Of a stretch of 64,000 nucleotides of DNA, positions 1-8,881 are shown piece by piece (position 1 is the first letter of the stretch; each line of letters begins with the position of its first letter). The notes under the pieces were generated by a model. It was not told where the DNA came from, ran no database searches, and saw only the letters and a list, made by a program, of their open reading frames with translations. The DNA comes from Frigidibacter mobilis (lineage in GTDB: Bacteria; Pseudomonadota; Alphaproteobacteria; Rhodobacterales; Rhodobacteraceae), in NCBI RefSeq assembly GCF_001620265.1, contig NZ_CP012661.1, forward strand, positions 434,001 to 498,000, in the 5' to 3' direction. The position numbers and the translations under genes are program-made.

Positions 1-894
1 CGTCTGTCGGTCGTCGTCACGCTGGTCGGCGGCACCATGTTCCTGATGTGGCTGGGCGAGCAGATCACCGCCCGCGGCATCGGCAACGGCATCTCGCTTA
101 TAATCTTCGTCGGCATCGTTGCCGAGATCCCGGCCGCTATGGCTCAGTTCTTCAGCCAGGGCCGCGCCGGCACCATCTCTCCGATCGTCATCATCGGCGT
201 GATCTTGATGGTGGTGGTGACCATTGGTTTCGTGGTGTTCATGGAACGCGCCCTGCGCAAGATCCATATCCAGTATCCGCGCCGTCAGGTGGGGATGAAG
301 GTCTATGACGGTGGGTCGAGCCACCTGCCGATCAAGGTCAACCCGGCGGGCGTGATCCCGGCGATCTTTGCATCGTCGCTGCTGCTGCTGCCGACCACGA
401 TTGCCACCTTCTCGGGTGGGCAGACCGGCCCGGTGATGTCTACCCTGCTGGCCTATTTCGGGCCGGGGCAGCCACTGTACCTGCTGTTCTTCACCGCGAT
501 GATCGTGTTCTTCGCGTATTTCTACACCGCCAACGTCGCCTTCAAGACCGAGGACGTGGCTGACAACCTCAAGAACCAGGGCGGCTTCGTGCCCGGCATC
601 CGGCCCGGCAAGCGTACCGAGGAATATCTCGACTACGTGGTGAACCGTGTTCTGGTGCTGGGGTCGGGCTATCTCGCCCTTGTCTGCCTGATGCCGGAAA
701 TCCTGCGCTCGCAACTGGCGATACCGTTCTACTTCGGGGGGACTTCGGTGCTGATCGTGGTCTCGGTGACGATGGACACGATCAACCAGGTGCAATCGCA
801 TCTGCTGGCTCACCAGTATGAAGGCCTGATCGAAAAATCGCAGCTGCGCGGCAAGAAGCGGCCCGGCACCAAGAAGCCGCCTGCGCGGCGCTAA
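1..894 (+). CDS. secY: Protein translocase subunit SecY (5' partial)
   Basis: SecY forms the membrane channel of the general Sec export pathway. The frame is open from the first base, so the N-terminal part lies outside the window; 297 residues are visible. They contain several long hydrophobic segments and the hallmark cytosolic loops [11 protein letters not shown] and [13 protein letters not shown], which contact SecA and the ribosome. The protein ends in a basic tail ([13 protein letters not shown]). It is followed 22 bases later by adk, the usual spc-operon order in alphaproteobacteria. Assignment is secure; only the start is missing. Confidence 0.97.
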   Translation, partial: RLSVVVTLVGGTMFLMWLGEQITARGIGNGISLIIFVGIVAEIPAAMAQFFSQGRAGTISPIVIIGVILMVVVTIGFVVFMERALRKIHIQYPRRQVGMKVYDGGSSHLPIKVNPAGVIPAIFASSLLLLPTTIATFSGGQTGPVMSTLLAYFGPGQPLYLLFFTAMIVFFAYFYTANVAFKTEDVADNLKNQGGFVPGIRPGKRTEEYLDYVVNRVLVLGSGYLALVCLMPEILRSQLAIPFYFGGTSVLIVVSVTMDTINQVQSHLLAHQYEGLIEKSQLRGKKRPGTKKPPARR

Positions 895-916
895 CACAGG
901 GCAGGGGGAGCAGCCA

Positions 917-1585
917 ATGGTCAACATCATTCTTCTGGGACCTCCGGGGGCGGGCAAGGGAACGCAAGCGCGCCGCTTGGTGGAGGAGCGCGGGATGGTG
1001 CAGCTGTCCACCGGCGACATGCTGCGCGAGGCACGCACCAGCGGCACCGAGATGGGCAAGCGCGTGGCCGAGGTGATGGACCGCGGCGAGCTTGTAACTG
1101 ACGAGATCGTGATCGGCCTGATCGAAGAGAAGATCGCGGCCGATTCCGACGGTCAGGGCAGTGGCTTCATCTTCGACGGCTTCCCGCGGACCCTGCCGCA
1201 AGCCGATGCGCTTGGCGCGATGCTGAGCCGCAGGGGGCAGCGGCTGGACGCTGTCATCGAAATGCGGGTCGAGGACGAAGCGCTGGTCAGCCGCATCTCC
1301 GGCCGTTTCACGTGCGGAAATTGCGGCGAGGTTTACCATGACCAGACCCGCCCGACCAAGGTCGAGGGAGTCTGCGACGTCTGCGGGTCGACAGATCTGC
1401 GCCGCCGCGCCGATGACAATGCCGAAAGCCTGAAGCAGCGGCTGATGGAGTATTACAAGAAGACTTCGCCGCTGATCGGCTATTACTATGCGCAGGGTGA
1501 TCTGTTCACCGTCGATGGCCTGGCCGAGATCGACGAGGTTGCCGGCAAGATCTCGGAAGTGCTGGCACAATCAGCCAACTCCTGA
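917..1585 (+). CDS. adk: Adenylate kinase, zinc-binding LID type
   Basis: Adenylate kinase interconverts ATP + AMP and 2 ADP in the cytosol. The 222-residue protein has the P-loop GPPGAGKGT at residues 8-16, the AMP-binding STGDMLR segment near residue 31, and FDGFPRT near residue 86. The LID domain carries four cysteines (C133, C136, C153, C156), indicating a structural zinc site rather than the zinc-free enterobacterial form. A GGGGAG ribosome-binding site precedes the ATG. It sits between secY and rpsM and is probably co-transcribed, although a 230-base gap before rpsM could hold a second promoter. Confidence 0.97.
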   Translation: MVNIILLGPPGAGKGTQARRLVEERGMVQLSTGDMLREARTSGTEMGKRVAEVMDRGELVTDEIVIGLIEEKIAADSDGQGSGFIFDGFPRTLPQADALGAMLSRRGQRLDAVIEMRVEDEALVSRISGRFTCGNCGEVYHDQTRPTKVEGVCDVCGSTDLRRRADDNAESLKQRLMEYYKKTSPLIGYYYAQGDLFTVDGLAEIDEVAGKISEVLAQSANS

Positions 1586-1815
1586 GCCCTCTGTGACCAT
1601 CTGCGCGCCGCACCGCTGATCGAGGCCAGCCGTCTTGACGAGGGTGAAAAATACCTCTAGGTCACGGCGTCTCGCAAGAGAATCGTCTTGATCCGGCGGA
1701 ATTATTTTTTTCCGAATCAGGTAGACCAGATGCGGCCCGGTGGCACGATGCCCACGGGCCTGCGTTGTGAAAAAAGGTTCCGGGGTTACGGAACCGCAAC
1801 GAAAGGACAGAACGC

Positions 1816-2184
1816 GTGGCACGTATTGCTGGCGTAAACATTCCCACATCGAAGCGCGTCCCGATTGCGCTCACCTACATCACCGGCATCGGCAACCATA
1901 CTGCCGAGCAGATCTGCGACGCCGTCGGCATCGACCGCACCCGCCGGGTGAACGAGCTGTCGGACGCCGAAGTTCTGGCCATCCGTGAGCATATCGACGC
2001 GAACATCACCGTGGAAGGCGACCTGCGTCGCGCGACCACGATGAACATCAAGCGTCTGATGGACCTCGGCTGCTACCGCGGCCTGCGTCACCGCAAGAAC
2101 CTGCCGGTTCGCGGCCAGCGCACCCACACCAATGCCCGCACCCGCAAAGGCCCCGCAAAGGCCATCGCCGGCAAGAAGAAGTAA
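1816..2184 (+). CDS. rpsM: 30S ribosomal protein S13
   Basis: S13 sits in the head of the small ribosomal subunit and contacts the P-site tRNA and the large subunit. The 122-residue protein starts with a GTG ([14 protein letters not shown]) preceded by a GAAAGGACAG Shine-Dalgarno region. It has the conserved core [21 protein letters not shown] and a lysine-rich end (GKKK). It opens the alpha-operon segment and is followed after 15 bases by rpsK. Family length and sequence are typical. Confidence 0.98.
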   Translation: MARIAGVNIPTSKRVPIALTYITGIGNHTAEQICDAVGIDRTRRVNELSDAEVLAIREHIDANITVEGDLRRATTMNIKRLMDLGCYRGLRHRKNLPVRGQRTHTNARTRKGPAKAIAGKKK

Positions 2185-2199
2185 GGGGAGGGTTCAGAT

Positions 2200-2589
2200 A
2201 TGGCTCGTGACAAGACCCGCATGAAGCGGAAAGAGCGCAAGAACATCGCCGCCGGCGTTGCGCATGTGAACTCGTCCTTCAACAACACCAAGATCCTGAT
2301 CTCGGACGTGCAGGGCAACGCGATCGCGTGGTCCTCCGCTGGCACGATGGGCTTCAAGGGGTCGCGCAAATCGACCCCCTATGCCGCCCAGATGGCTGCC
2401 GAGGATGCCGGCCGCAAGGCACAGGAACATGGCGTGAAGACGATCGAAGTGGAAGTCCAGGGCCCGGGTTCGGGCCGCGAATCGGCGCTGCGCGCCCTGG
2501 CCGCTGTGGGCTTCAACATCACCTCGATACGCGACGTGACCCCGATTGCCCACAATGGCTGCCGCCCGCCGAAACGCCGCCGGGTCTGA
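2200..2589 (+). CDS. rpsK: 30S ribosomal protein S11
   Basis: S11 is a small-subunit platform protein. The 129-residue product has the typical block [18 protein letters not shown] near the N-terminus and ends with [18 protein letters not shown], the conserved arginine-rich tail. A GGGGAGG ribosome-binding site lies just upstream of the ATG. It is followed by a strong GC-rich hairpin with a T-rich tail before rpoA, so part of the transcription probably stops here. Confidence 0.98.
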   Translation: MARDKTRMKRKERKNIAAGVAHVNSSFNNTKILISDVQGNAIAWSSAGTMGFKGSRKSTPYAAQMAAEDAGRKAQEHGVKTIEVEVQGPGSGRESALRALAAVGFNITSIRDVTPIAHNGCRPPKRRRV

Positions 2590-2603
2590 CAACCAGTTGC
2601 AGG

Positions 2604-2646
2604 CCCGGGCCGCGCGATCCAGCGCGGCCCGGGTTGCTTTCGTTTT
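2604..2646 (+). terminator. Rho-independent terminator or attenuator between rpsK and rpoA
   Basis: A perfect 12-bp stem (2604-2615 with 2622-2633, six-base loop) is followed by a T-rich stretch ending in TTTTT. It lies inside an otherwise continuous ribosomal operon, so it probably reduces read-through into rpoA rather than ending the operon completely. Confidence 0.8.
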
Positions 2647-2706
2647 TATCCTCGGGCGTTCCGGGCAAGCGGACATGGGTCCGGAACAAGTATGGAGGCA
2701 GAACGC

Positions 2707-3723
2707 ATGATCCACAAGAATTGGGCCGAGCTTATCAAGCCCGCACAGCTTGACGTGAAGGCTGGCAACGATCCGGCCCGCAAGGCCACCGTCATCGCCG
2801 AGCCGCTGGAGCGGGGCTTCGGCCTGACGCTTGGCAACGCGCTGCGCCGGGTGCTGCTGTCCTCGCTGCAGGGTGCGGCGATCACCAGTGTGCAGATCGA
2901 CAACGTGCTGCACGAGTTCTCCTCGGTCGCCGGTGTGCGTGAAGACGTTACCGACATCGTGCTGAACCTCAAGGGCGTCGCCCTGCGGATGGACGTGGAA
3001 GGGCCGAAGCGCCTGTCGATCTCGGCCAAGGGCCCGGGCATCGTCACCGCGGGCGATATTTCCGAATCGAACGGCATCGAGGTCCTGAACAAGGACCACG
3101 TCATCTGCCATCTCGACGACGGCGCCGACCTGTTCATGGAACTGACGGTCAACACCGGCAAGGGCTATGTCGCGGCCGACAAGAACCGCCCGGAAGACGC
3201 ACCCATCGGCCTGATCCCGATCGACGCGATCTATTCGCCGGTCAAGAAGGTCAGCTACGAAGTGCAGCCCACCCGCGAGGGCCAGGTGCTGGACTATGAC
3301 AAGCTGACCATCAAGCTGGAAACCGACGGCTCGCTGACCCCCGAAGATGCGGTGGCCTATGCCGCCCGCATCCTGCAGGACCAGCTGGCAGTGTTCGTTA
3401 ACTTCGACGAGCCGGAATCGGCCACCCGCCATGACGTGGAAGACGGGCTGGAGTTCAACCCGCTGCTGCTCAAGAAGGTGGACGAGTTGGAACTGTCGGT
3501 GCGTTCGGCCAACTGCCTGAAGAACGACAACATCGTCTATATCGGCGACCTGATCCAGAAGACCGAAGCCGAGATGCTGCGGACCCCGAACTTCGGCCGC
3601 AAGTCGCTGAACGAGATCAAGGAAGTCCTGTCCTCGATGGGTCTGCACCTTGGCATGGAAGTCGAAGACTGGCCGCCGGAAAACATCGAAGACCTGGCCA
3701 AGCGCTTCGAAGACCAGTTCTGA
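2707..3723 (+). CDS. rpoA: DNA-directed RNA polymerase subunit alpha
   Basis: The alpha subunit nucleates RNA polymerase assembly and contacts upstream DNA and activators through its C-terminal domain. The 338-residue product starts [10 protein letters not shown] chose 2707 rather than an in-frame ATG at 2692 because a GGAGG motif (2694-2698) sits eight bases upstream of 2707. The N-terminal dimerisation domain contains [20 protein letters not shown]. The C-terminal domain contains [14 protein letters not shown] and [14 protein letters not shown], which form the UP-element and regulator-binding helices. A hairpin follows the stop codon. Confidence 0.98.
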   Translation: MIHKNWAELIKPAQLDVKAGNDPARKATVIAEPLERGFGLTLGNALRRVLLSSLQGAAITSVQIDNVLHEFSSVAGVREDVTDIVLNLKGVALRMDVEGPKRLSISAKGPGIVTAGDISESNGIEVLNKDHVICHLDDGADLFMELTVNTGKGYVAADKNRPEDAPIGLIPIDAIYSPVKKVSYEVQPTREGQVLDYDKLTIKLETDGSLTPEDAVAYAARILQDQLAVFVNFDEPESATRHDVEDGLEFNPLLLKKVDELELSVRSANCLKNDNIVYIGDLIQKTEAEMLRTPNFGRKSLNEIKEVLSSMGLHLGMEVEDWPPENIEDLAKRFEDQF

Positions 3724-3736
3724 TCTGGACAATTGC

Positions 3737-3757
3737 GGGGGCCGCTAGATGGCCCCC
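3737..3757 (+). other. Hairpin between rpoA and rplQ
   Basis: A perfect seven-bp stem (3737-3743 with 3751-3757) lies 14 bases after the rpoA stop. No T-tract follows, so it is more likely an mRNA-stabilising or processing hairpin than an intrinsic terminator. Confidence 0.5.
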
Positions 3758-3871
3758 GATACGACAAATGCCCGGACTGCCGGGGAATACTCGGGCCCCA
3801 AGGCCCCAAGGTGAGCCGCCCGAACGCAGGGTGAGCCGGACAAAGCAAAACACACGGATAGGAGACACACC

Positions 3872-4291
3872 ATGCGTCACGCCAGTGGCTACCGCAAACT
3901 GAACCGCACCCACGAACACCGCAAGGCGATGTTCTCGAACATGTGTGGCTCGCTGATCGAACACGAGCAGATCAAGACCACCCTGCCCAAGGCCAAGGAA
4001 CTGCGTCCGATCATCGAGAAGATGATTACCCTTGCCAAGCGCGGCGACCTGCACGCCCGCCGCCAGGCCGCGTCCATGCTCAAGCAGGACAAAGACGTCA
4101 TCAAGCTGTTCGACGTTCTGGCAGCCCGCTACAAGGACCGCGCCGGCGGCTACACCCGTGTGCTGAAGGCGGGCTTCCGCTATGGTGACATGGCCCCGAT
4201 GGCGATCATCGAGTTCGTGGAACGCGACACCTCGGCCAAGGGCGCCGCCGACCGCGCCCGCGTCGAAGCCGAAGAAGTCGCCAACGCCTGA
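3872..4291 (+). CDS. rplQ: 50S ribosomal protein L17
   Basis: L17 lies near the exit of the peptide tunnel on the large subunit. The 139-residue protein starts [20 protein letters not shown], the conserved family N-terminus, after a TAGGAG ribosome-binding site. It has the alphaproteobacterial C-terminal extension ending in EAEEVANA. It is the last gene of the ribosomal operon, closed by the terminator 27 bases downstream. Confidence 0.98.
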   Translation: MRHASGYRKLNRTHEHRKAMFSNMCGSLIEHEQIKTTLPKAKELRPIIEKMITLAKRGDLHARRQAASMLKQDKDVIKLFDVLAARYKDRAGGYTRVLKAGFRYGDMAPMAIIEFVERDTSAKGAADRARVEAEEVANA

Positions 4292-4317
4292 TCGCGCACG
4301 GCTGAGCAGATAGCAAA

Positions 4318-4351
4318 GACCCCGCCGGTTGGCGGGGTCTTTTGCTTTTTG
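4318..4351 (+). terminator. Rho-independent terminator of the ribosomal operon
   Basis: A perfect nine-bp stem (4318-4326 with 4331-4339, loop GGTT) is followed by TTTTGCTTTTT. It ends the rplQ transcript. The flanking A-rich side is too weak to call it clearly bidirectional. Confidence 0.9.
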
Positions 4352-4375
4352 AGGGCCGATGCCGCGGCAGCTGGC

Positions 4376-4552
4376 TCAGGTGGGCTCGGTGTACAAAGGC
4401 CGTAACTCTCCATCGACCCGGGTCGCAACGCGCTCGATCATCTCGGCAAGCTGAGCATCGCCAACTGCCGTCGCCCCCAGAAATTCCAGCAGATCGCCGC
4501 GGGCGGCATCAGGCAGGCGCATCAGTCTCGTGAACAGGCTTGGATCGATCAT
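4376..4552 (-). CDS. Possible small protein of unknown function
   Basis: A 58-codon frame starts MIDPSLFTRLMRLPD and is convergent with rplQ. It is rich in leucine, alanine and acidic residues and would fold as amphipathic helices. Codon use matches the neighbouring genes, but there is no clear ribosome-binding site and I recognise no family. It lies between the rplQ terminator and the luxR promoter region, so it could equally be chance coding in a regulatory gap. Confidence 0.35.
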   Translation of the reverse strand: MIDPSLFTRLMRLPDAARGDLLEFLGATAVGDAQLAEMIERVATRVDGELRPLYTEPT

Positions 4553-4626
4553 ACGCAAGGGGCGATTCCATGACTTTTGGGCACATTTTGGCATACAATT
4601 TACGGTTGACGGGGTGTCGGGCAACT

Positions 4627-4644
4627 TGTCTAAAAAGACATGTC
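4627..4644. promoter_or_regulatory. Palindromic operator-like site upstream of luxR
   Basis: TGTCT-AAAA-AGACA (4627-4640) is a perfect inverted repeat and overlaps a second palindrome GACATGTC (4637-4644). TGTCTAAA also recurs as a direct repeat (4627 and 4641). The site lies immediately upstream of the likely luxR start. Its size and position fit a lux-box-like autoregulatory site, but this is inference. Confidence 0.5.
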
Positions 4645-4660
4645 TAAAGGATTAACAGAG

Positions 4661-5272
4661 ATGTCCGTCAAGGCGGGAATCGACCTGCAGCTCCAGCATC
4701 TCGCGCGGCTTGCCACGTCGGGGTATTTTGTCGGGCTGCATATCCGCTTTGCCGCGCCGCTGATGCTGTTTCAGACCTACCGGCAGGATTGGAGCGATCA
4801 CTACACCGATAACGGCTATGCCCTGCGCGACCCGATGATCGCCTGGGGGTTTTCCACCACCGGCGTCACCCGGTGGAGCGAGATGGCCGTTCCTGATACG
4901 TTCGGGATCCTCAAGGAGGCAGCCAGCTTCGGATTGGTCTATGGTGCTGCCGTGTCCTGTGGCGCGATATCGTCGCGCACGATCGCCGGGATTGCCCGGT
5001 CTGATCGGGAATTCGCCGATGACGAGCTGACCCGGATCGAGGGGATCGTAGGATCCCTGCATGACATGACCGAGCCACCGGAAAGCCTGACGCTGGCGCA
5101 GATTCAGGCCCTGCGGCTGATCGCGGCAGGAGACAGGCACGCGGCCGCAGCGGCAAAGCTGGGAATTTCGGAAAGTGCGCTCAAAGCCCGCCTCAACGCG
5201 GCCCGGCAGCGACTTCTGGCGCGGACAACTGCCGAAGCGATCCAGCGGGCCAAGGACTACCGCCTGCTCTGA
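4661..5272 (+). CDS. LuxR-family acyl-homoserine-lactone-responsive regulator
   Basis: Predicted quorum-sensing transcription factor of about 203 residues. The N-terminal two thirds match an autoinducer-binding domain (YRQDWSDHYTDNGYALRDPMI, with conserved W, Y and D positions). The C-terminal region, from about LTLAQIQALRLIAAGD, is a LuxR-type helix-turn-helix. I place the start at 4661, where AAAGG lies ten bases upstream. An in-frame ATG at 4640 would add seven residues but overlaps the palindrome. It is followed 70 bases later by the cognate luxI-type synthase. Nothing in the sequence shows which lactone is sensed. Confidence 0.88.
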   Translation: MSVKAGIDLQLQHLARLATSGYFVGLHIRFAAPLMLFQTYRQDWSDHYTDNGYALRDPMIAWGFSTTGVTRWSEMAVPDTFGILKEAASFGLVYGAAVSCGAISSRTIAGIARSDREFADDELTRIEGIVGSLHDMTEPPESLTLAQIQALRLIAAGDRHAAAAAKLGISESALKARLNAARQRLLARTTAEAIQRAKDYRLL

Positions 5273-5342
5273 CGCTTTGCCGTCTCCTCCGAGAGGCTGC
5301 GGGACCACACGGTTCCTCAACCCCAACCTGGAGACTAAGACG

Positions 5343-5930
5343 ATGCAGACCACCACCCTTTCCTTTGCGAACATGCACACCCACGGCGAGTTGCTCGCCA
5401 ATATCCTGCGCGCCAGGCGCCAGTCCTTCATCGTTCAGAACAAATGGGATCTGCCCGAGGCGATGGGTATGGAGTACGATCAGTATGATACCCCCGCTAG
5501 CCGCTGGATCGCGGTGCATCGGTTCGGCGAGGTGCTGGCCGGGATCCGGCTGACGCCGACCACGGCCCGCTGTGGCATCTACAGCTACATGATCCGCGAT
5601 GCACAGCGCGGGTTGCTCGACTCCATCCCGTCGGACCTGCTGTATTACGAGGCGCCGGTTCAGGAAAACGTCTGGGAATCGAGCCGGGTGTTCGTGTCGC
5701 ATACCACGCCGATGAACCTGCGGCGCCGGGTTCACGCGCATCTGATTACCGAGATGACCAAGTCGGCCCGCGACCTTGGGGCAACCAGGGTGCTGGGGCT
5801 GATCCCGGCAAGCTGGCCGCGTTGGGCGGCGCGCTGCGGGCTCGACATGCAGGCGGCCGGCCGCGTGATGAACATCGACGCGCTCGACAACCAATGCGTG
5901 TCGATCGACCTGAGCGCGAACCTTCACTGA
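5343..5930 (+). CDS. Acyl-homoserine-lactone synthase (LuxI family)
   Basis: Predicted to make an N-acyl-homoserine lactone from S-adenosylmethionine and an acyl-carrier-protein substrate. The 195-residue protein carries the family landmarks: an N-terminal R-R-x-x-F (RRQSFIVQNKWDLP), the YDQYDTP segment containing the conserved D-x-x-D/Y positions, and ESSRVFV with the catalytic-core E and R. The start at 5343 follows GGAGACTAAGACG. It lies directly downstream of its luxR partner in the same direction, making a self-contained chromosomal quorum-sensing pair next to the ribosomal operon. Confidence 0.93.
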   Translation: MQTTTLSFANMHTHGELLANILRARRQSFIVQNKWDLPEAMGMEYDQYDTPASRWIAVHRFGEVLAGIRLTPTTARCGIYSYMIRDAQRGLLDSIPSDLLYYEAPVQENVWESSRVFVSHTTPMNLRRRVHAHLITEMTKSARDLGATRVLGLIPASWPRWAARCGLDMQAAGRVMNIDALDNQCVSIDLSANLH

Positions 5931-6020
5931 CCCTCTCGCCGCCCCCGGTTGCAGCTCCGGGGGCGCCGCGATCTCTGCCACCCGCTTTCCCTCGCCCGGC
6001 CGCCGGCGTAGGATACAGGC

Positions 6021-7334
6021 ATGGCCGATCTCTTCGACACCCCTGACACTGCCCCCTCCGGCAAGCCCGCCCCTCGGCCGCTGGCCGACCGTATCCGTCC
6101 GGCCACGATTGCCGACGTGATCGGGCAGGCGCATCTGCTTGGCCCCGACGGGCCGCTGGGGGCGATGCTGGCGGCGGGCTCGCTGTCCTCGCTGATCCTC
6201 TGGGGGCCGCCCGGTGTGGGCAAGACTACCATTGCCCGGCTGCTGGCTGACCGCACCGACCTGCACTTCATCCAGATCAGCGCCATCTTTACCGGCGTGC
6301 CCGACCTGAAGAAGGTGTTCGAGGCCGCCCGCCTGCGCCGCAGTCAGGGCCGCGGCACATTGCTGTTCGTGGACGAGATCCACCGCTTCAACAAGGCGCA
6401 GCAGGACGGCTTCCTGCCCTATATGGAGGATGGCACCATCCTTCTGGTCGGGGCCACCACCGAAAACCCCAGCTTCGAGCTGAATGCCGCGCTGCTCAGC
6501 CGGGCGCAGGTGCTGGTGCTGGAACGGCTGTCGCTGACCGATCTGGAACGGCTCGCGCAGCGCGCCGAACAGGTGCTGGTCCGGCCGCTGCCGCTGACCG
6601 CTCCCGCCCGCGAGGCGTTGCTGGAGATGGCCGATGGCGATGGCAGGGCGCTGCTGAACCTTGTGGAGCAGGTGATGGCCTGGAAGCTCGCCGCCCCGCT
6701 TGATACCGAGGCGCTGGCGGCGCGGCTGATGCGGCGGGCGGCGAAATACGACAAGTCGGGGGATGAGCATTACAACCTCATCTCCGCCCTGCACAAATCG
6801 GTGCGCGGCTCCGATCCCGATGCCGCGCTCTACTGGTTCGCGCGGATGCTGGAGGGGGGCGAGGATCCGCGCTACCTGGCCCGCAGGCTGGTACGGATGT
6901 CCATCGAGGATATTGGCCTGGCCGACCCGCAATGCCAGGCCCATTGCCTGCACGCCTGGGAGGTGTTCGAACGGCTCGGCAGCCCCGAGGGCGAGCTGGC
7001 GCTGGCGCAGGCGGTGATCTACCTCGCGCTCGCGCCCAAGTCGAATGCCGGCTACGTCGCCTACAAGGCCGCCCGGGCCGAAGCGCGGCGCACCGGCTCG
7101 GAGCCGCCGCCCAAGCATATCCTGAACGCGCCGACCAAGCTGATGAAGGGGCAGGGCTATGGCGAGGGCTATGCCTATGACCATGATGCCGAGGACGGCT
7201 TTTCCGGGCAGAACTACTTCCCGGGTACCATGCGCCGCCCGGTGCTGTATCAGCCGGTGGAGCGCGGGTTCGAGCGCGACCTGAAGAAGCGGCTCGACTG
7301 GTTTGCCAAGCTGCGGGAGAAGCGCGGAGGGTGA
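6021..7334 (+). CDS. rarA: Replication-associated recombination protein A (AAA+ ATPase)
   Basis: RarA (MgsA) acts at stalled replication forks, associating with SSB and the clamp-loader fold. The 437-residue protein has Walker A GPPGVGKT at residues 62-69, Walker B LLFVDEIHRFNK near residue 115, sensor-1 GATTENPSFELN, and the C-terminal segment (YLARRLVRMSIEDIGLADP) that forms the tetramer in the family. The ribosome-binding site is weak. The gap from luxI (90 bases) contains GC-rich sequence only. Assignment is firm. Confidence 0.96.
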   Translation: MADLFDTPDTAPSGKPAPRPLADRIRPATIADVIGQAHLLGPDGPLGAMLAAGSLSSLILWGPPGVGKTTIARLLADRTDLHFIQISAIFTGVPDLKKVFEAARLRRSQGRGTLLFVDEIHRFNKAQQDGFLPYMEDGTILLVGATTENPSFELNAALLSRAQVLVLERLSLTDLERLAQRAEQVLVRPLPLTAPAREALLEMADGDGRALLNLVEQVMAWKLAAPLDTEALAARLMRRAAKYDKSGDEHYNLISALHKSVRGSDPDAALYWFARMLEGGEDPRYLARRLVRMSIEDIGLADPQCQAHCLHAWEVFERLGSPEGELALAQAVIYLALAPKSNAGYVAYKAARAEARRTGSEPPPKHILNAPTKLMKGQGYGEGYAYDHDAEDGFSGQNYFPGTMRRPVLYQPVERGFERDLKKRLDWFAKLREKRGG

Positions 7335-7445
7335 TACCTTGCCCAATCCCGCCGAGGCGGCAAGCTAAAGTCCCTTCCATCCGACCTCGCCTCTCTCGCC
7401 CCTTGCCCGGTTGACTTTCCCGACGTTCCACATGACAGAGACGCC

Positions 7446-7823
7446 ATGATCCAGACCCTTTCCCAGGTGGCGCTTGGCGGTGCCCTCGGTGCTTCGGCCC
7501 GCTATCTGACCAATGTCGGCGTGTTGCGGCTGCTCCGCCCCGGTTTCCCCTGGGCGACCATCATCGTGAATGTCGTCGGCTCTTTCCTGATGGGTGTGCT
7601 GGTGATCGCGCTGGCCAAGCTGTTCGGGAACCGTTTCGCGCCTCTGCTGATGACCGGCCTGCTGGGCGGATTTACCACCTTCTCGGCCTTCTCGCTTGAC
7701 GCGGTCACGCTGTGGGAAAGCGGGCGGCCTGAACTGGCCGCCGCCTATGTCGGCGGGTCGGTGCTGCTGTCCATCACGGCGCTCGTCGCCGGTCTCTTCA
7801 TTGCACGCGGGGTATTCGCATGA
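7446..7823 (+). CDS. crcB: Fluoride ion channel CrcB/Fluc
   Basis: A 125-residue, four-helix membrane protein of the Fluc family, which exports fluoride as an antiparallel dimer. Visible landmarks are GGALGASARYL at the N-terminus, VNVVGSFLMG in the second helix (the conserved N and G-S), and GLLGGFTTFSAFS with the phenylalanine track that lines the pore. Its last codons overlap the start of the next gene by four bases (ATGA), so the two are probably translated together. I looked for a fluoride riboswitch upstream and did not find one. Confidence 0.95.
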   Translation: MIQTLSQVALGGALGASARYLTNVGVLRLLRPGFPWATIIVNVVGSFLMGVLVIALAKLFGNRFAPLLMTGLLGGFTTFSAFSLDAVTLWESGRPELAAAYVGGSVLLSITALVAGLFIARGVFA

Positions 7824-8881
7824 GCGGCGTCCAGACCATTGCCGTCGGCGCGGAAGAGGGCGAAACCCGACTTGACCGCTGGCTGCGCAAGAAATTCCCG
7901 CAGGTGACGCAGGGAGCGATCGAGAAGATGTGCCGTACCGGCCAGCTTCGCGTCGATGGCGGCCGCGTCAAGGCCTCCACCCGGCTTGAACCGGGCATGG
8001 AAGTACGCATCCCGCCGCTGCCCGACGCCCCGGCCGAACCCGCGCCGCGCCCGCCGCGCCCGCGCGGCCCCGGTGTGGTAGAGGCGGATGCCGAGATGAT
8101 CCAGTCCTGCGTGCTGTGGAAGGACGAGCATATCATCGCCCTGAACAAACCCGCAGGTCTGCCCAGCCAGGGCGGCTCCGGTCAGGGCGACCGGCATGTC
8201 GACGGGCTGACCGAGGCGCTGATGTTCGGCTACAAGGACCGGCCCAAGCTGGTGCACCGGCTCGACAAGGACACCTCGGGCGTGCTGCTGCTGGCCCGCA
8301 CCGACCGCATCGCCCGGGCCCTGTCCGAGGCGTTCCGCCTGCGCTCCACCCGCAAGATCTACTGGGCCGTCGTCGCCGGCGTCCCCAGCCCGCGCAAGGG
8401 CACCATCCGCTTTGGCCTGGTGAAAGCCGGCGGGCGCGGCCATCTGGGCGAGGGTGAGAAGATGATCGCCGTCCATCCCTCGAAGGTCGACCAGACCGAG
8501 GGCGCCAAGCGTGCCACCACCGATTTCGCCGTGCTCTCCGCGCTGGCGACCCGCGCTGCATGGGTGGCTCTGGTGCCGATCACCGGGCGCACCCACCAGC
8601 TGCGTGCGCATATGGCCGAGATCGGCCACCCGATCATCGGCGATGGCAAGTATGGCGGCTCTGGCCAGGAAAACCTCGGCGATGGCTGGGGCGCGCAACT
8701 GGGCGGCGATATCAGCCGCAAGCTGCACCTGCACGCTCGCCAGATCAGCTTTGACCATCCGATTACCAAGAAGCGCATCACCATTGTCGCGCCGCTGCCG
8801 CCGCATATGGACAAGACCTGGAAGACCCTCGGTTGGCACGAAAACGACGTACCCGCCGATCCGTTCGAGGATGAGGCATGA
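7820..8881 (+). CDS. rluC: RluA-family 23S rRNA pseudouridine synthase (RluC-like)
   Basis: Predicted to convert specific uridines of 23S rRNA to pseudouridine. The 353-residue protein has an N-terminal S4 RNA-binding domain (TRLDRWLRKKFPQVTQGAIE) and the catalytic block HRLDKDTSGVLLLART with the invariant aspartate. The later signature TGRTHQLRAHMAEIGHPIIGD is also present. It overlaps crcB and the following HAD gene by four bases on each side, giving a coupled chain. The RluC symbol rests on family similarity; RluD-like specificity cannot be excluded. Confidence 0.88.
   Translation: MSGVQTIAVGAEEGETRLDRWLRKKFPQVTQGAIEKMCRTGQLRVDGGRVKASTRLEPGMEVRIPPLPDAPAEPAPRPPRPRGPGVVEADAEMIQSCVLWKDEHIIALNKPAGLPSQGGSGQGDRHVDGLTEALMFGYKDRPKLVHRLDKDTSGVLLLARTDRIARALSEAFRLRSTRKIYWAVVAGVPSPRKGTIRFGLVKAGGRGHLGEGEKMIAVHPSKVDQTEGAKRATTDFAVLSALATRAAWVALVPITGRTHQLRAHMAEIGHPIIGDGKYGGSGQENLGDGWGAQLGGDISRKLHLHARQISFDHPITKKRITIVAPLPPHMDKTWKTLGWHENDVPADPFEDEA

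Noticed and set aside
5193..7346. Long minus-strand frame of over 700 codons opposite luxI and rarA
   Set aside because: It is the antisense shadow of real genes in GC-rich DNA; composition is Arg/Gln/His-rich with no family features.
7335..7445. Possible fluoride riboswitch upstream of crcB
   Set aside because: The gap has GC-rich segments but not the conserved pseudoknot sequences of the crcB motif.
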